From Caedimonas sp. (lineage in GTDB: Bacteria; Pseudomonadota; Alphaproteobacteria; Caedimonadales; Caedimonadaceae), in assembly GCA_016794245.1 (NCBI GenBank), contig JAEUKR010000008.1, positions 1-34,089 of the forward strand: 34,089 nt of DNA. Direction: 5' to 3'. Both the position numbers and the translations under genes were made by a program. The notes below the pieces were generated by a model that was not told the origin of the DNA, did not search any database, and saw nothing but the letters and a program-made list of their open reading frames with translations. Positions 17,009-26,885 of this stretch are shown here, piece after piece. Within the stretch, counting starts at the first letter, position 1. Every line of letters begins with the position of its first letter.

Positions 17009-20000
17009 CGATGACCCTTCCATCCTTTTGTATTCATCGCCCTGTATTCACACTGGTTCTCAATTTTTTGATGATTCTTGTTGGCGTCATCTCTTTTCAG
17101 CGTTTGTCCGTCAGGGAATATCCCAATATTGATGAACCCGTGGTCACGGTGGAGACAACCTGGCAGGGCGCAAGCGCCGATCTTATGGAAACCCAGGTGA
17201 CCCAAAAACTTGAAGAATCCTTGGCTGGACTGGAACAATTGGATATGATCACGTCAAACAGTCGGCAAGAATTCAGTCAAATTACATTGCGTTTTAAAAT
17301 CGGACGCGATGTGGAAGCGGCTGCGAATGATATTCGCGGTCGCGTCAGCCGCGTGCGCGGCTCACTGCCGCAAAATATCGAAGAGCCGGTGATTGCAAAA
17401 GTCGAAGCCGATGCCCAACCAACGATTTACCTTGCCTTTTCGGGCGATAAACAATCTCCTTTGGAAATCACGGATTATGCTGACCGTTATGTCAAAGATC
17501 GCCTTAAAACGATTGAAGGCGTGGCGGAGGTCAAGCTTTTGGGGCAACGTGTCTTTGCCATGCGCATCTGGCTTGATCGGTTAAAGCTCGCGGGTTTTGG
17601 CTTGACTGCGCAGGATGTGGAAGAGGCGCTTAAAAAGCAGAATCTGGAAGTGCCCGCGGGACGTATTGAAAGTATCGAACGCGAATTCACTGTACTTTCG
17701 GAAACAGACCTGCGGACGCCTCAACACTTTGAGAATCTTATTCTCAAAAGGGTTAACGATTATCCGGTAAAATTAAAGGATGTGGGTCATGCCGAATTAG
17801 GGGCCGAGAGTGAGCGTTCTTATGTCCGGTTTAATGGACAGAATGCGATAGCCTTGGGGATTGTCAAGCAGGCGACGGCAAATCCGCTGGATATTTCGCG
17901 CGCCGTCCGTGATATGTTTCCTCAAATCTCGCGCGCGCTTCCTCCGGGGATGAAGGTCGACATTGCGTATGATACGTCTGTTTTTATTGATCGTTCCATC
18001 AAGGCTGTCTACAAAACCATTTTTGAAGCTATTTTTCTGGTCATGGGAGTGATTTTTCTTTTTTTAAGAAATATTCGATCTACTCTTGTTCCTCTTGTGA
18101 CGATCCCTGTCTCTCTGATCGCGACTTTCGCCCTCATGTACCTTTTAGGTTTTACGATCAACACATTGACTCTCTTAGCCCTTGTATTGGCGATTGGTCT
18201 GGTCGTGGATGACGCGATCGTCATGCTGGAGAATATTTATCGCTATGTTGAGGAAGGTCTCAAGCCTTTTGAAGCCGCTGTCAAAGGCAGTAAAGAAATC
18301 ATGTTCGCCGTCATTTCCATGACAACGACACTGATTGCCGTTTATGCGCCAATTGCTTTTATGCAGGGGAAAGTCGGCCGTCTGTTCCTGGAATTTGCCA
18401 TAACGCTCGCGTGTGCCGTCCTTGTTTCAGGGGTTGTGGCTTTGACATTGTCGCCGATGATGTGTGCGCGACTGTTGAAGTCTCATGTTCACGAAAAGCA
18501 TGGGAGAATTTACAGTTACATCGAAACTGTCTTGGTAAAACTCAATGAGGGATATAAAAACCTTCTTATGGCGTTGTTGAAAAAGAGGTTTTTGGCGGTC
18601 TTGGCGGCTATTGTTTCCTCAGGATTGATTGTCGTGTTTTTTAAAATAACGCCTTCCGAGCTTTCGCCAGTGGAAGATCGCGGGTTCGTTATGGCTATCG
18701 GGATGGCGCCTGAAGGGGCGACGATTGGTTTTACTGACAGATATGCAAGGGCGATGGAGGTTTTTTACAAGGACATTCCCGAAATTGAAAAATATTTTGT
18801 CGTTTCTGGCTGGCCTTATGTCTCTCAAACACTGAGTTTTCTGTCTTTAAAGCCTTGGGAAGATCGTTATCGCAAACAACAGGCAGTGACAGCGGAACTG
18901 GCGCCAAAATTGTTTTTTATCCCTGGCATTTTGGCATTCGCCATGAATCCCGGTTCATTGGGGAGCAGTCCCATTGAACGTCCCGTTCAGTTAGTGCTGA
19001 AATCGGATCTCTCCTATGAAGAATTAAATCAACTGACGCAGAAAATTCTTAAAGAAGCGATGCAAGTAAAAATGCTTGCTAATCTTGACACGGATCTCAA
19101 ACTTAACAAGCCGGAGGTACGTTTGGTTGTGAATCGTGAAAAAAGTTCGGCAGTTGACGTATCGGTTGCGACAATTGATCGTACGCTTGAAATTCTTTTG
19201 GGGGGACGACAAATTACCCGTTTCAGACGAGGGGACAAACAATATGACGTGATTGTTAAAATCAGGGATGAAGAACGTCAAAACCCAATCGATATCACGA
19301 ATATTTTCGTGCGCGGGCGTAACAATACGATGATTCAACTGGCGAATCTTGTCAAGATTAAGGAAACGGCGGCTCCCAAGGATCTCAACCGTTTTGACCA
19401 GCAGCACTCGGTTACGATTTCGGCTGGTCTTGGTGCGGGCGCCACCCTGGGACAAGCGTTGGAAGCTCTTGAGAAGATTGCCTATCGCTATATTCCCCCT
19501 GGAACAGCTATCGATTATGCAGAACAGTCGCGCGAATTTAAAAAAACGGGACGAGAAATCTATTTCACTTTGTTACTGGCCCTTGCTTTTATTTATCTTG
19601 TACTCTCTGCTCAGTTTGAAAGCTTTCGCGATCCCTTGGTTATTATGCTTTCTGTTCCTTTGGCATTAACGGGCGCGTTGCTGGCGCTTGTGCTGACGAA
19701 AGGAACCCTGAATGTTTACAGCCAGATTGGCATCGTAACCCTGATTGGTTTGATCACGAAGAATGCTATTATGATCGTTGAATTTGCAAACCAGCTGCGC
19801 GAACGCGGCGCCTCGCTCCTGGAGGCAATCGTTGAAGCCTCCAGCCTTCGGTTGCGTCCCATTCTGATGACAACGGCGGCGATGATTTTAGGAAATATTC
19901 CGCTTGCTTTCGATACGGGTGCCGGTGCGGAGAGCCGAAATTCTATCGGATGGGTCATTGTCGGAGGATTGACCCTTGGAACCCTGATGACGCTTTTTGT

Positions 20001-20058
20001 CATTCCGGTTGTTTATACATACCTTGCCCGTCCAAACACACGGCAGATAGCGTCTTGA
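17005..20058 (+). CDS. RND efflux pump inner-membrane permease (AcrB/MexB-type)
   Basis: The 1017-residue protein of the HAE1 RND family is a proton-driven exporter of hydrophobic compounds. The N-terminus FCIHRPVFTLVLNFLMILVG is the first membrane helix and is followed by the porter domain (REYPNIDEPVVTVETTW). Helix 4 carries the proton-relay aspartates D402 and D403 in LVVDDAIVMLEN, corresponding to D407/D408 of AcrB. A second half repeats the layout, with the GLITKNAIMIVEFANQ helix and LRPILMTTAAMILG. Length is normal for the family. The substrate cannot be told from sequence. The gene overlaps the adaptor by four bases. Confidence 0.94.
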   Translation: MTMTLPSFCIHRPVFTLVLNFLMILVGVISFQRLSVREYPNIDEPVVTVETTWQGASADLMETQVTQKLEESLAGLEQLDMITSNSRQEFSQITLRFKIGRDVEAAANDIRGRVSRVRGSLPQNIEEPVIAKVEADAQPTIYLAFSGDKQSPLEITDYADRYVKDRLKTIEGVAEVKLLGQRVFAMRIWLDRLKLAGFGLTAQDVEEALKKQNLEVPAGRIESIEREFTVLSETDLRTPQHFENLILKRVNDYPVKLKDVGHAELGAESERSYVRFNGQNAIALGIVKQATANPLDISRAVRDMFPQISRALPPGMKVDIAYDTSVFIDRSIKAVYKTIFEAIFLVMGVIFLFLRNIRSTLVPLVTIPVSLIATFALMYLLGFTINTLTLLALVLAIGLVVDDAIVMLENIYRYVEEGLKPFEAAVKGSKEIMFAVISMTTTLIAVYAPIAFMQGKVGRLFLEFAITLACAVLVSGVVALTLSPMMCARLLKSHVHEKHGRIYSYIETVLVKLNEGYKNLLMALLKKRFLAVLAAIVSSGLIVVFFKITPSELSPVEDRGFVMAIGMAPEGATIGFTDRYARAMEVFYKDIPEIEKYFVVSGWPYVSQTLSFLSLKPWEDRYRKQQAVTAELAPKLFFIPGILAFAMNPGSLGSSPIERPVQLVLKSDLSYEELNQLTQKILKEAMQVKMLANLDTDLKLNKPEVRLVVNREKSSAVDVSVATIDRTLEILLGGRQITRFRRGDKQYDVIVKIRDEERQNPIDITNIFVRGRNNTMIQLANLVKIKETAAPKDLNRFDQQHSVTISAGLGAGATLGQALEALEKIAYRYIPPGTAIDYAEQSREFKKTGREIYFTLLLALAFIYLVLSAQFESFRDPLVIMLSVPLALTGALLALVLTKGTLNVYSQIGIVTLIGLITKNAIMIVEFANQLRERGASLLEAIVEASSLRLRPILMTTAAMILGNIPLAFDTGAGAESRNSIGWVIVGGLTLGTLMTLFVIPVVYTYLARPNTRQIAS

Positions 20059-20239
20059 AAAAGATGTGAAGATGTAAGATCTTTAGCCAAGTATTTCAAC
20101 ATGTGAATATGTCGAGACTCAAAGTTCGATGGCACAGAAGTCTCAAAATTTGCAGAAATATATTTTAACCTAAAGTTAAAGAGTGTCTTATAAGGTAAAT
20201 AGCGTTACGATATATTTTGCCAAATCAGGGAGAATTTCT

Positions 20240-20827
20240 ATGAAATGCTGCAAGTATCTTGGATTACTTTTTTTAATCTGTAATATAAGTTCTTCTTCTA
20301 TAGGTTCTTCTTCTAGTTCTGAAGATACTATAGAAGAAGTTGATAAAAATAATGCAACCGTTCCGTTAAGGGATCTGGATGAATTAAACTTAAAAGAAGA
20401 CGATCTCTCTTTGCAAGCGGTTTTTGTTGTCGAACCAAATGTGGTGAATTTGGATACAAGGGGAAAAATAGCGTTCTATAATAGGGGGAAAGATTGTCTG
20501 GATTACTACAGGATTTTTACGGGATATGCGCTGAAGTTTCTTTCAATGCATTCCGGTACGATTGCTACCGTCGGGGGAGTTGCTGCTACAATATGTTCTG
20601 GAATCAATAAATATGTCGATCCCAACAGCTCGATTCATCCTGATCTCGCAACGGCAGGTTTTGTACTGGGGACAGTCGTGACAGGAGCTTCCTTGTTAGG
20701 AAGCTGGGCTACACAGGAGGCTAACAAGCGGCTCGCCATAACGCAAAAGGAATTAAACACGCACAAAGAAATGATAGTCAAGCTGAACACAAAAGTGGAA
20801 AAACTAAAACAAAAAAGCAAGGCGTGA
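20240..20827 (+). CDS. Secreted or membrane protein of unknown function
   Basis: I do not recognise this 195-residue protein. The ATG at 20240 is preceded by AGGGAG (20228-20233) and begins with a signal peptide (MKCCKYLGLLFLICNISSSS), so this start is preferred over an upstream one at 20183. A serine-rich stretch and an acidic region follow. Two hydrophobic glycine/alanine-rich segments (about 105-123, SGTIATVGGVAATICSGI; about 137-156, TAGFVLGTVVTGASLLGSW) resemble helical hairpins. The C-terminus is a charged, probably coiled-coil tail (about 158-195). It stands directly upstream of rimM, where many genomes carry rpsP. Secretion to a host is possible but unproven. Confidence 0.65.
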   Translation: MKCCKYLGLLFLICNISSSSIGSSSSSEDTIEEVDKNNATVPLRDLDELNLKEDDLSLQAVFVVEPNVVNLDTRGKIAFYNRGKDCLDYYRIFTGYALKFLSMHSGTIATVGGVAATICSGINKYVDPNSSIHPDLATAGFVLGTVVTGASLLGSWATQEANKRLAITQKELNTHKEMIVKLNTKVEKLKQKSKA

Positions 20828-20877
20828 CGTTTTTAGATATTGAAGTCGTTGGCGCTTGAGAGTAAATATAATCCGTC

Positions 20878-21420
20878 ATGAATTCTTCTTCAAAAGTCCT
20901 GATGGGTGTTATTCTCGGCGCTTGGGGTGTTCGCGGTGCCGTACGCTTCAAGTCCTATGCCGAATCAATTGAAGCGCTTGAATCTTATAACACTTTCGAG
21001 GATCAAACGGGACATCGGAAATTTAAAATAACAAGAGTCTCTTCTGTTAAAGAAAATAAGGTGACGCTTTTTTTGGAAGGAATTACCACGCGAACGCAAG
21101 CAGAACATTTAAAAGGGCTTTCTCTCTTTGTTGATCGCGCTCAACTGGGTATGCTTTCAGACGATGAGTTTTATTATCATGATCTTGAAGGTCTTGTCGC
21201 GCGAGATGAACAAAATCATACGATTGGTCATGTGAAGGCGATTGTTCATTATGGCGGAAGGGAAGCTCTTGATATCGCTCTTCTTTCTGATCCTGCTTCA
21301 AAGTTGCTCATTCCGTTTCACAAGGAATTTGTGAAGGAAATTAATATAAAAGAAAAAAGTATGATCCTTGATACGGCGTATGTTCAGTCTCTTCTTGCCT
21401 TGGAAGGAAGTCCCAAGTGA
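20878..21420 (+). CDS. rimM: 16S rRNA maturation factor RimM
   Basis: This 180-residue protein helps assemble the head of the 30S subunit. The N-terminal RimM domain starts with [20 protein letters not shown], a conserved block, and [18 protein letters not shown]. The C-terminal PRC-barrel begins [15 protein letters not shown] and contains ALDIALLS and [10 protein letters not shown]. Length fits the family. It overlaps trmD by four bases (GTGA), and the order rimM-trmD-rplS is conserved across bacteria. rpsP, the usual first gene, is absent from this position. Confidence 0.95.
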   Translation: MNSSSKVLMGVILGAWGVRGAVRFKSYAESIEALESYNTFEDQTGHRKFKITRVSSVKENKVTLFLEGITTRTQAEHLKGLSLFVDRAQLGMLSDDEFYYHDLEGLVARDEQNHTIGHVKAIVHYGGREALDIALLSDPASKLLIPFHKEFVKEINIKEKSMILDTAYVQSLLALEGSPK

Positions 21421-22136
21421 CTTTTTCCGTCAAAGTCTTTACCCTCTATCCTGAAATGTTTCCAGGCCCTCTTCAATATTCGCTTGTTGGTCGTGCGTTA
21501 CAGGACGGAAAATGGTTGCTGGACGTCATCAATATTCGTGACTTTGCCCTTGACAGGCATAAAACCGTTGATGACACTGTTTGCGGTGGAGGGCCGGGAA
21601 TGGTTATGCGTCCTGATGTGGTCGACCGCGCTTTGAAATTTCATTATCAAACGCCCCCAAAATCCTTGATCTATTTGTCGCCCCGTGGCATACCATTGAC
21701 TCAGGAACGTGTAAAAGAGCTTGCGCAAAGCGCATCGCTAGGGTTACTGTGTGGTCGATTCGAGGGAGTTGATCAACGCTTGCTTGAGGCATGGAAGTTT
21801 GAAGAGGTCAGCGTGGGCGATTATGTCCTCACGGGTGGTGAGTTGCCTGCCATGACATTGATTGACGCGTGTGTACGGATTTTGCCAGGTATTGTCGGTA
21901 CGGCTGAATCTTTAGAGGAAGAGAGCTTTTCTCAAGGGCTTTTGGAATACCCGCAATACACGCGTCCCCGTGTGTGGGAGGGTCGGGAAGTCCCCCACGT
22001 GTTGCTTCAAGGGCACCATGAACACATACGTCGGTGGCGCCAGGCGCAAGCTGAAGAATTGACCCGTGTTCGCAGGCCTGATTTGTGGCAAGAGTACTGT
22101 GAACGGCGAGAGAAAGAGAAAGGATCAAAAGAATGA
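21417..22136 (+). CDS. trmD: tRNA (guanine-N1)-methyltransferase
   Basis: The 239-residue SPOUT enzyme methylates G37 of tRNAs using S-adenosylmethionine, preventing frameshifting. Knot motifs are visible: [47 protein letters not shown] and [15 protein letters not shown]. The start is GTG at 21417, overlapping the rimM stop, and the gene overlaps the rplS start by ATGA. Translational coupling through the whole cluster is likely. Confidence 0.96.
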   Translation: MTFSVKVFTLYPEMFPGPLQYSLVGRALQDGKWLLDVINIRDFALDRHKTVDDTVCGGGPGMVMRPDVVDRALKFHYQTPPKSLIYLSPRGIPLTQERVKELAQSASLGLLCGRFEGVDQRLLEAWKFEEVSVGDYVLTGGELPAMTLIDACVRILPGIVGTAESLEEESFSQGLLEYPQYTRPRVWEGREVPHVLLQGHHEHIRRWRQAQAEELTRVRRPDLWQEYCERREKEKGSKE

Positions 22137-22555
22137 ATATTCTTCAACAATTCGAGCATGAGCAAGTCATTAAACTTGCCGCGAACAATCCTGTTCCTGA
22201 ACTTGCAGCAGGGGATACATTACGTGTACAGGTAAAGGTCGTTGAAGGCGAACGTGAGCGCACGCAAGCCTACGAAGGGGTTTGCATCGCGCGAAAAAAT
22301 GCGGGAATCAATTCTGCGTTTACAGTGAGAAAAATCTCGTTTGGCGAGGGAGTGGAGCGCGTATTTCCACTCTATTCTCCCAATATCCGAATCGAAGTCG
22401 TTCGCCGCGGCGATGTGCGACGCGCAAAGCTCTATTATCTGCGCGGCCGCAAGGGTAAAAATGCACGTATCCGCGAGAAAAATACGTATAATCTGGCGCG
22501 GCAGGAGCGAACTGTTGCCAATGTTCCTGATGCAACCGATATTGGCAATGCGTAA
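22133..22555 (+). CDS. rplS: 50S ribosomal protein L19
   Basis: The 140-residue protein begins [12 protein letters not shown] and contains the L19 core: [41 protein letters not shown] (split here), [21 protein letters not shown] and [21 protein letters not shown]19 lies at the 30S-50S interface. A short Asn/Asp/Ala tail after residue 120 extends the usual length slightly, as in many alphaproteobacteria. AAAGGA upstream of the ATG lies inside trmD. Confidence 0.96.
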   Translation: MNILQQFEHEQVIKLAANNPVPELAAGDTLRVQVKVVEGERERTQAYEGVCIARKNAGINSAFTVRKISFGEGVERVFPLYSPNIRIEVVRRGDVRRAKLYYLRGRKGKNARIREKNTYNLARQERTVANVPDATDIGNA

Positions 22556-22562
22556 CTTCGTC

Positions 22563-22646
22563 CATACTTCTAAAGGATTGCGAGACGTAGGCAAGATAAA
22601 TCGTGATGTCCAACGCCTCCACATCTTGAAAAACGAGGGGGATAGG
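22563..22646 (-). repeat. Shortened palindromic repeat PR-I
   Basis: Reverse-oriented copy with left end CATACTTCTAAAGGATT and right half CCAACGCCTCCACATC, ending CTTGAAAAACGAGGGGGATAGG. Much of the core is missing. It lies between rplS and pdhA. Confidence 0.65.
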
Positions 22647-22694
22647 CTCTTTTTACAAAGGGACGTCTTTCTTCCAGGCATTATCCGGGTTTGA

Positions 22695-23729
22695 GTGGGG
22701 GAGAAGAAAACATTGAATGCGCAAAAAAAGCTTGTTTCCATGAATCCGGCTTCCAATCTCTCCGTAACGAAGGAAGAGCTTTTAAAATATTATTATCAAA
22801 TGTTATTGATCCGCCGCTTTGAAGAGAAAGCAGGACAGCTTTATGGCATGGGATTGATTGCAGGATTTTGCCACCTTTATATTGGGCAGGAAGCTGTTGT
22901 GGTTGGCATTCAATCCGTCCTTTCACCAAAAGATACAGTGATTACGGCTTATCGTGATCATGGTCACATGCTCGCCTGTGAAATGGATCCGAAGGGGGTC
23001 ATGGCCGAGCTTACGGGGCGCAGCGGTGGATATTCCAAAGGCAAGGGCGGTTCGATGCATATGTTCTCGCGGGAAAAAAATTTTTTTGGAGGACACGGGA
23101 TCGTCGGCGCTCAGGTTTCTTTAGGAGCGGGATTGGCATTTGCGCATAAATATCGTGAGGATGGGGGACTTTGCGTAACTTATATGGGAGATGGCGCGGT
23201 CAATCAGGGACAGGTGTATGAAACGTTTAATATGGCTGCCCTTTGGAAATTGCCTATCGTCTTTGTGATTGAAAATAACGAGTATGCAATGGGTACGGCC
23301 GTTCATCGGCACGCGGCGGGTAAACATCTTTATGAACGCGGCAGTGCATACGGCATCCCTGGACATGAGGTAAACGGGATGGATGTTGTGGCCACACGTA
23401 CGGCGGCCCTTGCGGCAGTTGACTATGTGCGGGCAGGGAATGGGCCGGTTATCCTTGAGTTGAAAACCTATCGTTACCGGGGACACTCGATGTCTGATCC
23501 CGCGAAATATCGTTCCAAGGAAGAACTTGAGCAAATACGCGAAAATGCTGATCCTGTTGCACAGGCTCGAGTGAAGCTCGAAAAGGAATTTAAAGTCACC
23601 GAGGACGCTTTTAAAAATATAGATAGGGAAATTAAGACGATTATCTCAGAAGCCGCCGCGTTTTCGCAAGCAAGCCCAGAACCTGATGCTTCTGAACTTT
23701 ATACGGATGTTTTAATTGAAGACCGGTGA
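22695..23729 (+). CDS. pdhA: Pyruvate dehydrogenase E1 component, alpha subunit
   Basis: This protein of up to 344 residues is the thiamine-diphosphate subunit that, with PdhB, decarboxylates pyruvate and acetylates the E2 lipoyl arm. The conserved start YYQMLLIRRFEEKAGQLYG, the substrate region GFCHLYIGQEAVVVG and the ThDP motif GDGAVNQG...IENNEYAMGT are present, as is YRYRGHSMSDPAKYRS. The start is uncertain. GTG 22695 is the longest choice; TTG 22713 has GGGGAGAAG at a good distance; ATG 22740 lacks a clear site. It heads a pdhA-pdhB-pdhC run. Confidence 0.95.
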   Translation: MGEKKTLNAQKKLVSMNPASNLSVTKEELLKYYYQMLLIRRFEEKAGQLYGMGLIAGFCHLYIGQEAVVVGIQSVLSPKDTVITAYRDHGHMLACEMDPKGVMAELTGRSGGYSKGKGGSMHMFSREKNFFGGHGIVGAQVSLGAGLAFAHKYREDGGLCVTYMGDGAVNQGQVYETFNMAALWKLPIVFVIENNEYAMGTAVHRHAAGKHLYERGSAYGIPGHEVNGMDVVATRTAALAAVDYVRAGNGPVILELKTYRYRGHSMSDPAKYRSKEELEQIRENADPVAQARVKLEKEFKVTEDAFKNIDREIKTIISEAAAFSQASPEPDASELYTDVLIEDR

Positions 23730-23775
23730 AATCTCGCTTTAGGGCGGAAAGAAAGCGTATTTCATAAAGGAACCG

Positions 23776-23799
23776 ATGACAGAAAATGATATCGAATAA
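23776..23799 (+). CDS. Seven-codon leader frame overlapping the pdhB start
   Basis: ATG at 23776 encodes MTENDIE and stops at 23797-23799, overlapping the pdhB ATG (23786) in another frame. AAAGGA (23766-23771) sits 4 bases before this ATG but 14 before the pdhB ATG, so ribosomes may load on the small frame and reinitiate on pdhB. This is inferred from spacing alone. Confidence 0.3.
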   Translation: MTENDIE

Positions 23800-24781
23800 T
23801 TCCATGATAACGGTGCGTGAGGCATTGCGTGATGCAATGGCCGAAGAAATGCGGCACAATGAAAATGTGTTTTTGCTGGGCGAGGAAGTGGCTGAATACC
23901 AGGGAGCCTATAAGGTGAGCCAGGGGCTGCTGGAAGAGTTCGGCAATAAGCGCGTGATTGATTCTCCTATCACGGAACATGGCTTTGCGGGTTTGGGTGT
24001 GGGGGCCGCTTTTGCAGGACTTCGTCCCATTATCGAATTCATGACGTTTAATTTTGCAATGCAGGCGATGGATCAGATCATCAACAGCGCGGCAAAAACA
24101 TTGTATATGTCTGGCGGGCAGATGGGGTGCCCGATTGTTTTTCGTGGACCGAATGGCGCTGCCAAACGGGTGGCGGCGCAGCACTCGCAATGCTTCGCCA
24201 GCTGGTTTGCCCATTGCCCAGGTCTCAAGGTCATTGCTCCTTATGACGCGAGTGACGCGAAGGGATTGTTGAAATCGGCCATTCGTGACCCTAATCCTGT
24301 GATATTTCTGGAAAATGAGCTGTTGTATGGTTTGTCATTCCCCGCTCCTCTAGAGCAGGATCATCTTGTTCCGATTGGTGAGGCGAAGATTGTGCGGGAA
24401 GGGGGGGATGTCACCATCACGGCCTTTTCCCTGATGGTAAGAGTAGCGCTTGACGCGGCTGATAAACTTGCAGAGGAGGGGATTCAAGCGGAAGTCATCG
24501 ACCTTCGCACGATTCGACCTCTTGACACACAGACTATTGTAAAGTCGATAATGAAGACAAATCGTTTGGTATCCGTGGAAGAAGGATGGCCTTTTGCTGG
24601 CGTTGGGTCCGAGATTTCCGCCCTTGTGATGGAGCAGGCGTTTGATTATCTGGATGCGCCCGTGTGGCGCGTAACAGGTGCGGACGTTCCCATGCCTTAT
24701 GCTGATAATCTTGTGAACCTGACAATTCCTCAAGTTGATCACGTGGTTGAAGGGGCCAGGAAAGTATGCTATCGAAACTAG
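23786..24781 (+). CDS. pdhB: Pyruvate dehydrogenase E1 component, beta subunit
   Basis: The 331-residue protein starts [18 protein letters not shown] and matches the E1-beta family throughout: [55 protein letters not shown] and [16 protein letters not shown]. The C-terminal transketolase domain contains [11 protein letters not shown]. It pairs with PdhA to form the heterotetrameric E1. Alphaproteobacterial E1-beta often carries an N-terminal lipoyl domain; this one does not. The ATG at 23804 (MITVREAL) is an alternative start. Confidence 0.96.
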   Translation: MISNNSMITVREALRDAMAEEMRHNENVFLLGEEVAEYQGAYKVSQGLLEEFGNKRVIDSPITEHGFAGLGVGAAFAGLRPIIEFMTFNFAMQAMDQIINSAAKTLYMSGGQMGCPIVFRGPNGAAKRVAAQHSQCFASWFAHCPGLKVIAPYDASDAKGLLKSAIRDPNPVIFLENELLYGLSFPAPLEQDHLVPIGEAKIVREGGDVTITAFSLMVRVALDAADKLAEEGIQAEVIDLRTIRPLDTQTIVKSIMKTNRLVSVEEGWPFAGVGSEISALVMEQAFDYLDAPVWRVTGADVPMPYADNLVNLTIPQVDHVVEGARKVCYRN

Positions 24782-24887
24782 CTGATATGGCGGCCTTTGA
24801 TTTTGGCCTCTGGATTGCTTCGCTTGCGGTGGTGACGAAGAAAAGTGCAAGAAAGAAACCAATTTAAAATATGCGGGGAATGATCTC

Positions 24888-26171
24888 ATGCCTGTACACA
24901 TCTTGATGCCTGCGCTTTCGCCAACGATGAGTGAGGGAAATCTTGTCAAGTGGCACAAGAAAGAAGGGGATGAGGTTAAAGCTGGACAGATCCTTGCCGA
25001 AATCGAAACCGATAAGGCAACCATGGAAATTGAGGCGGTAGATGAGGGAATTCTTGGCCGGATTGTTATTCCTGAGGGTACAGAAAACGTTAAAGTAAAT
25101 GCGCTGATAGGATTGCTGTTGGAAGAAGGAGAAGATGCTTCTGTTTTGGAGCAAGCAGAGATAAAACAGATAAAAATGACGTTGGAGTCTTCCTCTTTAT
25201 CTTCTTCTCCTGCCTCAGACCTGGTGCCCACCATGATATCGGATACAACAGCATCTTCTCACCAGACGCCCCATACACCAGAAACAGGCGTAGGAACAGG
25301 CCAGGATCGAATCTTTGCCACACCACTTGCGCGACGGATGGCTGAACAGAAAGGGGTGGAACTTCGTTCGATCTCAGGCTCTGGCCCAAGGGGGCGGATT
25401 ATCAAAGCGGATGTGGAATCTCAAGGCGCTTGTGCTGCACCTCGGATGGTTTCAGGAGAAATCAAGCCTGCGGATCAGCTTTTCCCCGCGTACCAGGAAA
25501 TCAAATTGACGAATGTACGCAAGGTCATCGCTCAACGTTTGATGGAATCCAAACAAACGGCGCCTCACTTCTATCTTACAATTGAGTGTGAGATTGACGC
25601 GCTTTTGAAGGCGCGCCAGTCGATCAATCAGCATTTGGCGGAGACGCAAAAAATCTCTGTTAACGACTTTGTCATAAAAGCGATTGCGATGGCTTTGAAG
25701 AAAGTTCCCGAAGCAAATGCGGCATGGGGAGGGGATCACATCAAGATTTTCGATCGTGCGGATATATCGGTTGCTGTGGCTTCGGATGCAGGCCTTGTCA
25801 CCCCCATCGTGCGGGAAGCTGATCAGAAATCTTTGGGGGTGATCTCTGAGGAAATGAAAGATCTGATTGGCAAGGCACGCGCCGGCAAGCTCAAACCTCA
25901 TGAATTTCAGGGAGGCACATTCAGTCTCTCAAATTTGGGCATGTACGGGATTAAAGATTTTGCCGCCGTCATCAATCCCCCTCAAGGGTGTATCCTGGCA
26001 GTGGGGGCTGGACAACAGCAAGCAGTGGTTAAGGACGGCAAAGTAGAGATTGCAACCATCATGAATTGTACGCTTTCCGTTGATCACCGCGTTGTGGACG
26101 GCGCCGTTGGTGCGAAATTTCTAAATCATTTCAAACAGATGATCACTTGTCCCATGATGATGATTGTATGA
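24888..26171 (+). CDS. pdhC: Pyruvate dehydrogenase E2, dihydrolipoyllysine acetyltransferase
   Basis: The 427-residue E2 core enzyme transfers the acetyl group to CoA. It has a single N-terminal lipoyl domain (1-80) with the lipoylated lysine K43 in ETDKATMEIEA, then a Ser/Thr/Pro linker. A peripheral-subunit-binding domain (about 142-178) contains ATPLARRMAEQKGV and ISGSGPRGRI. The catalytic domain (about 195-427) has the active-site H400 and D404 in VDHRVVDGAVG. GGGGAA lies 8 bases before the ATG. About 106 bases separate it from pdhB. The E3 gene (lpd), often next in alphaproteobacteria, is not here. Confidence 0.96.
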   Translation: MPVHILMPALSPTMSEGNLVKWHKKEGDEVKAGQILAEIETDKATMEIEAVDEGILGRIVIPEGTENVKVNALIGLLLEEGEDASVLEQAEIKQIKMTLESSSLSSSPASDLVPTMISDTTASSHQTPHTPETGVGTGQDRIFATPLARRMAEQKGVELRSISGSGPRGRIIKADVESQGACAAPRMVSGEIKPADQLFPAYQEIKLTNVRKVIAQRLMESKQTAPHFYLTIECEIDALLKARQSINQHLAETQKISVNDFVIKAIAMALKKVPEANAAWGGDHIKIFDRADISVAVASDAGLVTPIVREADQKSLGVISEEMKDLIGKARAGKLKPHEFQGGTFSLSNLGMYGIKDFAAVINPPQGCILAVGAGQQQAVVKDGKVEIATIMNCTLSVDHRVVDGAVGAKFLNHFKQMITCPMMMIV

Positions 26172-26218
26172 GGGGCCCCTGTACAGATTTTTTTAATAGC
26201 GTATAGTCAGCGTATTTT

Positions 26219-26605
26219 TTAGCGGATACGTTGACGTTTTTTAGGGGGTTCCATAATCCACATATCTGGAAGATCCTCGTACTGTATTTCAGTGTTTTCT
26301 TCTTCATTATGCGCAGAAGAAGATCCCATCTTTTCTTCCATCAAAACATAATCAAGATATTCCTGACAAAAAATTTCATCATATTCAGTGCTTAAAACTT
26401 CCTCAGTCTTGAGACCCAACCAACCATTGTATTGAATAGTGATTTCCTCTTCTGTTTGATTTTGCGTGATTGGTCTCGGGATTGGTTGCATCTGGGATTC
26501 TTCAGACTCTTTGGTATCGGTGGTAAAGCCAAGAGGCGTGATAGTGAGAAGGATTGCCAGAGATATTGATAATGTCATATGAGATTTTAAAGAATTCAAA
26601 CGCAT
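26219..26605 (-). CDS. Small secreted acidic protein of unknown function
   Basis: I do not recognise this 128-residue frame. A signal peptide is likely (MTLSISLAILLTITPLGFTT, from the ATG at 26578 or nine residues earlier at 26605). The mature part is acidic (many E, with an EEEITIQ segment) and ends in a short, strongly basic tail PPKKRQRIR. That tail resembles a monopartite nuclear localisation signal, which would fit a secreted host-directed protein, but such short basic runs also arise by chance. No clear ribosome binding site is seen. It converges on pdhC with a 47-base gap. Confidence 0.5.
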   Translation of the reverse strand: MRLNSLKSHMTLSISLAILLTITPLGFTTDTKESEESQMQPIPRPITQNQTEEEITIQYNGWLGLKTEEVLSTEYDEIFCQEYLDYVLMEEKMGSSSAHNEEENTEIQYEDLPDMWIMEPPKKRQRIR

Positions 26606-26885
26606 TGTTTTCGTCCAAAGAAGTTATTATTCGTCAAGCTTCCCTCAAATTTTCTGCTATATCCTCTACAATAATAAAATTATTGTTGGAGAAAAAGAAA
26701 AAACTTTATACTCAAAATATTTTGGAGCAAAAGTCGATAGAAAGGTGATGAATCCCGCGCAATCCTCATAAAGGATAAAAGACTTAACAAGAGAAGCATA
26801 TCAAAGTCTGTCGTTTGTTCGTCTTTTTATACATTTTTCCTCGATCTGACGCGTGATTTAAAATCTTAAATCTGATATGATAACG
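26606..26885. other. Gene-free AT-rich stretch upstream of PR-J
   Basis: No convincing gene. GATGAATCCCGCGCAATCC (26748-26766) resembles the core of the palindromic repeats and may be a decayed fragment. AAATCTGATATGATAACGC (near 26868) resembles the flank of PR-C. Confidence 0.35.

Noticed and set aside
24788-24868. 26-codon frame between pdhB and pdhC (MAAFDFGLWIASLAVVTKK)
   Set aside because: No ribosome binding site and no known family; too short to support.
26168-26195. GGGGCCCC followed by a T-run after pdhC as terminator
   Set aside because: The palindrome has no loop and cannot form a normal terminator hairpin.
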